Assembly (NCBI GenBank): GCA_021821705.1
Contig: JAKACE010000127.1
Span: forward strand, 1-5,968
Reading direction: 5' to 3'
Source of the DNA: Actinomycetes bacterium
Lineage (GTDB): Bacteria; Actinomycetota; Acidimicrobiia; Acidimicrobiales; Palsa-688
Length of the DNA: 5,968 nt
The notes under the pieces were generated by a model. It saw only the letters and a program-made list of their open reading frames with translations, did no database searches and was not told where the DNA came from. The translations under genes and the position numbers were made by a program. Positions 1 through 4,782 of this stretch are shown piece by piece (positions within the stretch are counted from its first letter, which is position 1; each line of letters begins with the position of its first letter).

Positions 1-695
1 AAGGTCATGCCGCTGGCCCCGGCGTTGAACGTGGCGACATTGCCCGAGTTGACGGTGGCCGTGGCGACGTTGGCCACGTTGACGGCAAACGTCGACCCCA
101 CAGCCAGGCCGGCAGCGGAGATGCTGCCGATGCCGCTGCCCGAGCCGCTCAGCGTGCTGTTGACCAGGCCCAGGTTGGCCAGGTTGATGGCGGTGACCGA
201 GAACGAGACCTGGCTGTAATTGGTGTTGTCGGCGCCGACCTGGAAGGTGTAGCCGACGGTCGAGGCGGTCCCGTTGACGAGCAGTTGGTTGTTGCCGTAG
301 ACGGTGGTCTGGGCAATGTTGACGAGTGAGTGCAGCGACTGCGAGACCTCGGCCTGGGCCGCCTGCTGGGCGGTGGCGTCGGTGGCGCTGGTGTTGGCTG
401 ACTCGACGGCCAGGGTGTTGATGCGCTGCAGGATGGCGCCGACCTCGTTCAGTGCGCCGTCCGCCGTCTGCACGACGTTGATGGCGCTCTGGGTGTTGGC
501 TTGAGCCTGCTGGAAGCCACCGATCTGGGCCTGGAGGTGCTGGCTGATGACCAGACCGGACGCGTTGTCGGCAGCCTTGTTGATCTGGTAGCCCGAGGAC
601 AGCTTCTGCAGGCTGTTCTGCATGTTCGCCTCGTTGATCGACAGATTGTTCGAGGCGTCCTGCGCCATCACGTTGCTTACGATGTCTAGACCCAC
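1..695 (-). CDS. fliC: Flagellin, N-terminal part (3' end beyond the window)
   Basis: This is the structural subunit of the flagellar filament. The 231 visible codons hold the conserved flagellin N-terminal region: LQKLSSGYQINKAADNASGL at residues 29-48, QTADGALNEVGAILQRINTLAVESAN at 76-101 (first part QTADGALNEV), and a TFQVGAD stretch at 150-156 matching the usual F-Q-I/V-G segment of domain D1. Residues 1-140 are predicted coiled-coil D0/D1 helices. From about 141 the protein becomes Ser/Thr/Asn/Gly/Ala-rich and starts the variable surface domain, including a 10-residue duplication. The start is GTG at 695-693, with GGAGGA at 704-699 only 3-4 bases before it; an ATG overlapping that site (706-704) runs into a stop after six codons. 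The C-terminal D1/D0 helices are outside the window. Four glycosyltransferase genes lie directly upstream on the same strand, so this is their likely acceptor. Family assignment is certain; the gene symbol is by family (fliC/hag). Confidence 0.95.
   Translation of the reverse strand, partial: MGLDIVSNVMAQDASNNLSINEANMQNSLQKLSSGYQINKAADNASGLVISQHLQAQIGGFQQAQANTQSAINVVQTADGALNEVGAILQRINTLAVESANTSATDATAQQAAQAEVSQSLHSLVNIAQTTVYGNNQLLVNGTASTVGYTFQVGADNTNYSQVSFSVTAINLANLGLVNSTLSGSGSGIGSISAAGLAVGSTFAVNVANVATATVNSGNVATFNAGASGMT
24..83 (-). repeat. Tandem 30-bp (10-residue) duplication in the flagellin variable domain
   Basis: Flagellin residues 205-214 (VNVANVATAT) and 215-224 (VNSGNVATFN) are adjacent copies of a 10-residue unit, sharing V-N-x-x-N-V-A-T. 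At DNA level, plus-strand 31-55 and 61-85 match at 21 of 25 positions with a 30-base period. The unit is rich in Val, Asn, Thr and Ala, as expected of a surface beta-strand repeat. Whether more copies follow beyond the left edge cannot be seen. Confidence 0.7.
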
Positions 696-768
696 TGTTC
701 CTCCATGAGGTTAGAGAGCGCCCGTCCGTGAGCGCCCCGTTGTCCGGGCCCGCAGTGCTGCGGACCTG
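696..768 (-). other. 73-bp intergenic region between the GT2 gene and flagellin
   Basis: This gap must hold any promoter private to flagellin. It contains an 8-bp direct repeat (plus-strand GAGCGCCC at 716-723 and 730-737) just upstream of the ribosome binding site, and a GC-rich inverted repeat near the end of the preceding gene: CCGCAG/CTGCGG at 750-755/758-763, or alternatively GTCCG/CGGAC at 742-746/761-765. No T-run follows, so a classical intrinsic terminator is not supported. I see no convincing sigma-28-type or sigma-70-type promoter. Flagellin may therefore be partly read through from the glycosyltransferase genes, or have a promoter that I cannot recognise. Confidence 0.4.
699..704 (-). 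promoter_or_regulatory. Ribosome binding site of the flagellin gene
   Basis: GGAGGA lies 3 bases (4 if counted from GGAGG) before the GTG at 695. The spacing is short for a Shine-Dalgarno site, but it is the only good site near the flagellin N-terminus, and the residues after the GTG (V-G-L-D-I) match the usual short flagellin start. Confidence 0.6.
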
Positions 769-2610
769 CTAACGATCGGCACCGCTCGTTGCCACCTGAG
801 GTACCAGGACGGCGTGCCCCGGGTTTGCGCGTTCTTCGGGCGCCGTCTCCTTCAGGTCGGGGGCCCTCAGCTTGAGCCTTGCGGCGGAGACGCGGGCCTC
901 CCGCTCCTCCGGGGAGCCGATGGGCCCGGCCCCCGGTGCGCCGGGAGCCGATGCTGCGGCCATGAAGCGCTCGACCAGAGGCGGGTCGAGGAGGGCCACT
1001 TCGGCGACGACGGCTTCGATCTGTGCCAGGTGCAGCCCTGGGGCCAGGGCCAGGGCCAGGGGCTCACCCCTGGGGTCCCCAAAAGCTGCATGGGCGGTCA
1101 GGGCGGCCCGGATGCGGGCCCCGACCTCGAGGACTTCCAGGCCTGCCTGCGCCACGAGAGGGCAGGGCTCGGTCATCCCGATGGCCCGGAGGCGTGCGGA
1201 CCACTCGAGCGCACGGTCCGTCGCGGCGTAGGGGGCGAAGCGGATAGCGGCCGCCAGGATCTGCGGGCGGGGACCGAACCGGCGGAACAAAGCCTCGGCC
1301 ATGGGGTCGGCAACCACCGGTGGGACCAGGATCAACGCCGCTGCCAGGCGTTCGAGGCGGCTCTCGGGCAGGACGGCAAGCAGGTCCTCGGGCGCTCGTC
1401 CCGAAGCCGCGAGGACCTTCAGGGCAGCGCTCAGGTTCGACACCTCGGGAGCATCCTCCACCAGGGCGACCAGCTCGTCGGCGGCCTCGGTCACCCGGCC
1501 TATGTCCCAGTAGGTGCCCGCTTTTTCGGCTCGCAGAAGTGACATGGGGAAGGCGAAGCCGTCCTCGTTGGCCAGCTCGGTCACCCGGTCGTACATTGCT
1601 GCGGCCTCGATGTTGCGCCCGAGCCGGCGCAGTGCCATGCCTTGGAGGTAGGACGCGAGGTCCGTGGTGCTGGACTGGTCCGCGAGACGTTTGGCAAGCT
1701 CGAGGCTCTTCTCGCTCTGACCGGCCTGCAGGGCGTTCTGGGCGCCGAACATCAGGCAAGCCCGGAGCGTGGCCCCGGGTGCGGCTATCGCCACGGCTCG
1801 GTCCAGGTAAGCCTGCGCCTCCTCGCAGCGGCCCAGCGCGGCGAGGGCACGGCCCATGTTGAGCTCAGCGACGCCTTCCTGGCCCCGCATCCCCGTGTCC
1901 CGCCCCAGCGCCGCCTCTGCGAGCCGCAGGTTCCGGACCAACTTGTCCCGGCCCACCACCATGTCGTTGCGATAGCCGACATGGTCCAGGTGCGCGCCCT
2001 TGAGGGGGACGACCTGCACCGTGCCGTCGAGGCCCTGGTCGAGGTCGATCTGCTCGTGGATCGACCCGTACCACCGGCAGCGGCTCCTGCGGAAGATGCG
2101 GAGGGCCCGGTGGACGTTGACGTTGACGTCACCTGGGTCATCGCCCAGGTTGAATATCTCCACGGCGAGGGCGTCCGTGGTGGTGGCGGTCGCGAGCACC
2201 GCCCTCAACTGGGGGATGTTGGGGCATACGAAGCGTTCGTCGGCATCTATCCACAAGGCCCATTCGCCGCGGCATTCCCGCAGGGACGCGTTGCGCGCCC
2301 GGGCAAAGTCGTCGTCCCAGTAGCCTGCGATCACCCTTGCGCCTGCCCGCTCACAGATCGCCACCGTGCCGTCAGTGGACCCGGTGTCGTAGACGACCAC
2401 CTCGTCCACCAGTTGGTGCAGGGAAGCAAAGCAGTCCGGGAGGGTGTCCTGCTCGTTCTTCACGATCATGCATGCCGAGAGCAGTGGCCCATTGCCCCCG
2501 GTCGAGGTGGCTGCCCGTCCCGTCCGCGCGGCGCCCTGCGTGACGGCAAGGTCGAGTGCCCTCGAGGTCCTGGACTGGGAGGGCCCGTGAGACTGAAGAG
2601 TGTACTTCAA
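769..2610 (-). CDS. TPR-containing GT2 family glycosyltransferase with C-terminal shared module
   Basis: This 613-residue protein is a likely cytoplasmic inverting glycosyltransferase acting on protein or protein-linked glycan. Residues 43-190 are a GT-A domain of the WaaE/SunS-like GT2 type: SACMIVKNE (45-53), VDEVVVYDTGSTDGT (68-82), a WDDDFARARN stretch (98-107), the metal-binding WIDADE (120-125, Asp122 and Asp124) and GSIHEQ (182-187). About four TPR-like helical hairpins follow (roughly 248-279, 281-313, 316-350, 357-391). Residues about 449-550 form a helical module also found in the GT17 protein of this cluster, and the tail is charged and low in complexity. The start is TTG at 2610-2608. 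It is chosen because AAGGAG lies 7 bases upstream and the codon overlaps the preceding stop as TTGA; the open frame continues to 2835 but would overlap the upstream gene by over 200 bases. It is the last glycosyltransferase before flagellin, so flagellin is the obvious acceptor, although the sugar donor cannot be read. Confidence 0.9.
   Translation of the reverse strand: MKYTLQSHGPSQSRTSRALDLAVTQGAARTGRAATSTGGNGPLLSACMIVKNEQDTLPDCFASLHQLVDEVVVYDTGSTDGTVAICERAGARVIAGYWDDDFARARNASLRECRGEWALWIDADERFVCPNIPQLRAVLATATTTDALAVEIFNLGDDPGDVNVNVHRALRIFRRSRCRWYGSIHEQIDLDQGLDGTVQVVPLKGAHLDHVGYRNDMVVGRDKLVRNLRLAEAALGRDTGMRGQEGVAELNMGRALAALGRCEEAQAYLDRAVAIAAPGATLRACLMFGAQNALQAGQSEKSLELAKRLADQSSTTDLASYLQGMALRRLGRNIEAAAMYDRVTELANEDGFAFPMSLLRAEKAGTYWDIGRVTEAADELVALVEDAPEVSNLSAALKVLAASGRAPEDLLAVLPESRLERLAAALILVPPVVADPMAEALFRRFGPRPQILAAAIRFAPYAATDRALEWSARLRAIGMTEPCPLVAQAGLEVLEVGARIRAALTAHAAFGDPRGEPLALALAPGLHLAQIEAVVAEVALLDPPLVERFMAAASAPGAPGAGPIGSPEEREARVSAARLKLRAPDLKETAPEERANPGHAVLVPQVATSGADR
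1021..1260 (-). other. Shared module, copy in the GT2-TPR protein
   Basis: Residues 451-530 align without gaps to residues 48-127 of the GT17-type protein, with about 29 of 80 positions identical by hand count. Common landmarks are a W-S-x-R-L-R motif (470-475), G478, C-P-L (483-485), R499, T-A (505-506), D512, R514, P-G-L (524-526) and A-Q (529-530). It looks helical and rich in Ala, Leu and Arg. Here it sits C-terminal to the TPR region. I do not recognise it as a named domain. Confidence 0.75.
1041..1062 (-). repeat. Short in-frame hexamer repeat inside the GT2 gene
   Basis: GGGCCA is repeated three times in the plus strand (1041-1058) and followed by GGGG. On the coding strand it encodes Leu-Ala pairs (residues about 518-523) just before the conserved P-G-L of the shared module. 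A six-base unit can change copy number without a frameshift. It is probably ordinary low complexity in GC-rich coding sequence. Confidence 0.5.
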
Positions 2611-3359
2611 AGAACTGCTCCTTCTGTGGCCCAGCGCGTCATGAACGAGGGTACGAGAGCCATATCTGCGTCCCGGAAGAGGTTGAGGGGAGGATATTGA
2701 GTGTCGGCCCAGAGGTCGAAGCCGCATGCCGCGGCTCGCAACGAGAAGTGCCGCTCCTCGCTCCAGTAGCTGAGGTTGGGGAGGGGGGAGAACGAGACCC
2801 CCGCCCGTACGGCGCGGGCTGACACCAGGGTGCAACCCGAGACCCCGCCGACCTGGTACGTGCCGGGAGTGCGGAGACGCTCGAGGAACTCCACTGCGGC
2901 GTTGCGCTTGTCCTCGTCCGAAGCTTGGCTGAGAGAGCGAGGGTGGAAGCTGTACTCATCGCACACCCAGACGTTGGGGAGTGCTCGGTCGCCGAGGCGC
3001 CACTCGGTCCAGTAGACCCCCGCGACGATGTCGCGGCCCAGTGACTGCAGGTGGGCGGGGAGCGGCGGGGGGAGCAGGATGCCGTCGTCGACGAGGAGGA
3101 CGTGGCTCGCACCGTGGTCCACGGCGTAGCGGAGAAGGTTGTCGTTGTCGTTGGTACCGTGCGACCGCCCGATGACCGTGGCACCGGTTCCCTCGGCGAA
3201 CGCCGTGAGCAGAGCGGTACGCCGCTGGTCCGCGCCCGGTTCGAGCAGGACGACCGCTGTTCCGGGGCCCTGCAGCTGCTGCAACGCGGTGAGGAACACG
3301 CTCAGCACCGGTGCTGCGCGTTTGACGACTGCCGCGACGACCAGCTGGTCGGTGCTCAC
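2607..3359 (-). CDS. Small GT-A fold glycosyltransferase (GT2-like)
   Basis: This 250-residue protein is a single GT-A domain of the type with an N-terminal acceptor/donor half and the pattern 'YA...GASHVLLVDD...IVAGVYWTEW'. Visible elements are: N-terminal VVAAVVKR (7-14), a HGTNDNDNLLRYAVDHG region (67-83), LLVDDGILLPP (88-98), DIVAGVYWTEW (110-120), a GGVSGCTLVSARAV segment, and near the C-terminus a WSEERHFSLRAA...GFDLWADT region that matches the usual E-D-x-x-F-x-x-R-A...W-x-D-T motif. The expected Asp-x-Asp reads Asp91-Asp92-Gly93, so the second metal ligand appears to be absent or shifted. The start is GTG at 3359-3357, overlapping the TGA of the GT17 gene as GTGA. An in-frame ATG at 3410 has no ribosome binding site. 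GTG itself has only a weak upstream AGG, so its translation probably depends on coupling. Donor and acceptor are unknown; context suggests flagellin glycan assembly. Confidence 0.85.
   Translation of the reverse strand: MSTDQLVVAAVVKRAAPVLSVFLTALQQLQGPGTAVVLLEPGADQRRTALLTAFAEGTGATVIGRSHGTNDNDNLLRYAVDHGASHVLLVDDGILLPPPLPAHLQSLGRDIVAGVYWTEWRLGDRALPNVWVCDEYSFHPRSLSQASDEDKRNAAVEFLERLRTPGTYQVGGVSGCTLVSARAVRAGVSFSPLPNLSYWSEERHFSLRAAACGFDLWADTQYPPLNLFRDADMALVPSFMTRWATEGAVL
2618..2623 (-). promoter_or_regulatory. Ribosome binding site deciding the TTG start of the GT2 gene
   Basis: AAGGAG on the coding strand, 7 bases before TTG at 2610. It lies within the last codons of the preceding gene, whose TGA overlaps the TTG. 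The strong match and ideal spacing settle the start and point to translational coupling. Confidence 0.75.
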
Positions 3360-4597
3360 GCTGGGCTTGCCTGCAACAGCGGGACGAGGCTGGCCGGGAA
3401 GTACTCGCATGACGGCAACAGAGGTCGGCCGCTGAGGTCCAGGCCCTGTTGCACGATCTGGCGCTGGTACTCGGCGCTGTGGCGTTCGGGTGTGTCCTGC
3501 TCGACGTGGGACGATGCCGACAGCTTCATGTCCAGGTCGGCCCCCTTGCCGAAGTAGGAGAAGTGCCAGCCGGTGCTGTGCAGGACCGGGTAGGGCGAGT
3601 GCCGGATGTCGTGCAGCGTCCGGCCCTGCGGCACCTGTCCGTAGCGGAACGCCTTGGCGTGGCCCCAGGGGCGGGGGTCCTGCCAGCGGACGTTGTACCA
3701 GTAATGGGCCATGAGGAGGATCACGGGCGAAGTCGTGGTTGCTTCGAGGACCGCATCGACCCGGTCGGAGCGCACGATCTCGTCCAGGTCCGTGAGCAGG
3801 ACCAGGTCGTTGCCCTGCGCCCCGAGGTCCCTCAGGATGTTGTAGCCGATATTGCGCTGGTAGCGTTCACGTGCCCACGTGGCGGGGGCAGCCAGCTCCC
3901 ATGGCCAGGGCTCACGGTCCGGCTCGAGAGCAAGTGCGCTGTCGTCGTCGGGCAGGTCCACGACACAGTGGTCGAGCTGGGCCGACCACTTGGCATAGCG
4001 CTGGTGGTGCTCCTGGAAGTGGAGGGGTTTCGGGTCTCCCCGGAAGGTACGGGCCGCCTCGACGATGACGAAGTGGTCGACGGAGCGGGCCATCTCCGAC
4101 AAGCGGGCCTCGAGCATGTCGAGCTCGTTGAAAAAGGACGTGAGGCTCCAGACGTCGGGCAGGCGGTCGAGGTCCGCGAGCGCAGCGGGCGACAGGAGGC
4201 CGGCGACTCTCGCCTTCTGTGCCGGGTCGAGTCCGGGGACGAGGCACCTGATGACCGCTCTCGCCCTGCGGTCACGGTCGAGGTCCCAGGCGGTTGCCGC
4301 TGCCGCTGCCCGTTGCTCCAGGGGGAGGGCGCCGTCCTGGGCATTGGCGATGAGGGGGCAGTCCGACCACAGGCCGGCCGAGCGGAGACGTTCCGACCAC
4401 CTGCTCTGAGCTTCGAGCGGCCAGCGGGTAGCCAACCGGGCCGCTTCGCGGAGAAGGGCGAACGTAGGTGCCCGGTCCCACAGCGCATCGTAGGAGAGAG
4501 CCTGCGCTCCGACCTCGGAGGGTAACGGGTCGGTCAGTACCGGGGGCTGGGGTTCGGCCAAGGCGACCGACCCTGCCGGAGGATTATCCGCGGGCAC
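3356..4597 (-). CDS. GT17-type glycosyltransferase with N-terminal shared module
   Basis: This 413-residue protein has two parts. Residues about 149-400 match the GT17 family, known from the eukaryotic beta-1,4-mannosyl-glycoprotein N-acetylglucosaminyltransferase and also found in bacteria. Visible landmarks are SFFNELDMLEARLSEM (154-169), VDHFVIVEAARTFRGDPKPL (173-192), the WARERYQRN stretch (241-249), the metal-binding TDLDE (269-273, Asp270 and Asp272), and HSTGWHFSYFG near the C-terminal third. Residues about 43-145 are a helical module shared with the GT2-TPR protein of this cluster, preceded by a Pro-rich linker. The start is taken as GTG at 4597-4595, because GGAGG lies 8 bases upstream (4610-4606). 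The frame also opens from a GTG at 4657, which would add 20 residues but has only a weak AGGGG 3 bases away. The 3' end overlaps the next gene by GTGA. The exact sugar cannot be inferred; bacterial GT17 proteins are largely uncharacterised. Confidence 0.88.
   Translation of the reverse strand: MPADNPPAGSVALAEPQPPVLTDPLPSEVGAQALSYDALWDRAPTFALLREAARLATRWPLEAQSRWSERLRSAGLWSDCPLIANAQDGALPLEQRAAAAATAWDLDRDRRARAVIRCLVPGLDPAQKARVAGLLSPAALADLDRLPDVWSLTSFFNELDMLEARLSEMARSVDHFVIVEAARTFRGDPKPLHFQEHHQRYAKWSAQLDHCVVDLPDDDSALALEPDREPWPWELAAPATWARERYQRNIGYNILRDLGAQGNDLVLLTDLDEIVRSDRVDAVLEATTTSPVILLMAHYWYNVRWQDPRPWGHAKAFRYGQVPQGRTLHDIRHSPYPVLHSTGWHFSYFGKGADLDMKLSASSHVEQDTPERHSAEYQRQIVQQGLDLSGRPLLPSCEYFPASLVPLLQASPA
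4217..4456 (-). other. Shared module, copy in the GT17-type protein
   Basis: Residues 48-127 (413-residue numbering) align without gaps to residues 451-530 of the GT2-TPR protein. Landmarks are W-S-x-R-L-R (67-72), G75, C-P-L (80-82), R96, T-A (102-103), D109, R111, P-G-L (121-123) and A-Q (126-127). Here the module is N-terminal to the catalytic domain, the reverse of its position in the other enzyme. Confidence 0.75.
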
Positions 4598-4605
4598 GCT
4601 CTTGG

Positions 4606-4610
4606 CCTCC
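4606..4610 (-). promoter_or_regulatory. Ribosome binding site deciding the GTG start of the GT17 gene
   Basis: GGAGG on the coding strand, 8 bases before GTG at 4597. It is better than the weak AGGGG that precedes the GTG at 4657 and so favours the shorter 413-residue protein. Confidence 0.6.
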
Positions 4611-4625
4611 GGTGCGAAGAGCTGT

Positions 4626-4658
4626 GGTGTGCCCCCGGGGCGGGAGGGGAGGCACACC
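4626..4658 (-). promoter_or_regulatory. Perfect 8-bp inverted repeat upstream of the GT17 gene
   Basis: GGTGTGCC at 4626-4633 and its exact complement GGCACACC at 4651-4658 are separated by a 17-base C/G-rich spacer that could extend pairing. In the transcript this is a stable hairpin about 28 bases upstream of the start at 4597, and it would bury the alternative GTG at 4657 in the stem. It could be an RNA structure affecting translation or a DNA operator. The function is not established. Confidence 0.4.
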
Positions 4659-4760
4659 TGCCCCTGGGGGACTGGCGCCGGTGATCCGTCCGCTTGGGAT
4701 GACCATGGTGTGCTACTCGGCTACGGAGTACGAAATCTGAGAGGAAGAACCGGTAGCCCG

Positions 4761-4782
4761 TGGCCCTAGCGGGACAGGGCCA
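4761..4782 (-). terminator. Possible terminator-like hairpin over the GT-B stop codon
   Basis: TGGCCCT (4761-4767) and AGGGCCA (4776-4782) form a perfect 7-bp stem with an 8-base loop spanning the TAG of the GT-B gene. On the coding strand a pyrimidine-rich stretch TTCTTCCTCT follows roughly a dozen bases later, but there is no direct U-run. High-GC Gram-positive terminators often lack one, so weak termination is possible. A role in partial polarity or mRNA processing would fit equally well. Confidence 0.3.

Larger units (their letters stand above)
4598..4765 (-). other. 168-bp leader between the GT-B gene and the GT17 gene
   Basis: The region between the TAG of the GT-B gene and the chosen start of the GT17 gene. 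It contains a 5-bp inverted repeat TACTC/GAGTA (4714-4718/4726-4730, 7-base loop) and a perfect 8-bp inverted repeat GGTGTGCC/GGCACACC (4626-4633/4651-4658). A short frame from an ATG at 4706 ends after about 40 codons and has no ribosome binding site. I see no clear -35/-10 promoter, though this is the only place a promoter for the downstream three-gene block could lie outside coding sequence. Confidence 0.4.

Noticed and set aside
7..689. Plus-strand open frames opposite flagellin
   Set aside because: They are antisense to a certain flagellin coding sequence and have no domain or start-site support.
1041..1062. GGGCCA hexamer repeat as a phase-variation tract
   Set aside because: Only three units and six bases each, so copy change keeps the frame. 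It cannot switch the gene on and off.
1642..2700. Plus-strand open frame of 352 codons
   Set aside because: It is antisense to the GT2 gene, whose motifs are unmistakable. Long antisense frames are expected in GC-rich coding DNA, and the translation shows no recognisable domain.
2611..2835. 75-codon N-terminal extension of the GT2 protein, starting at 2835
   Set aside because: It would overlap the small GT-A gene by over 200 bases, is Arg/Pro-rich out-of-frame-like sequence, and lacks the strong ribosome binding site found just before the TTG at 2610.
3360..3410. 17-codon N-terminal extension of the small GT-A protein, starting at the ATG at 3410
   Set aside because: No ribosome binding site precedes the ATG, and it would overlap the GT17 gene by 55 bases. 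The GTG overlapping the GT17 stop fits better.
3449..4525. Plus-strand open frame of 358 codons
   Set aside because: It mirrors the GT17 gene codon for codon on the opposite strand and has no family motif or convincing ribosome binding site.
4598..4657. 20-codon N-terminal extension of the GT17 protein, starting at GTG 4657
   Set aside because: Its ribosome binding site is weak and too close, and the start lies in a potential hairpin stem, while GTG 4597 has GGAGG at 8 bases. It is not excluded.
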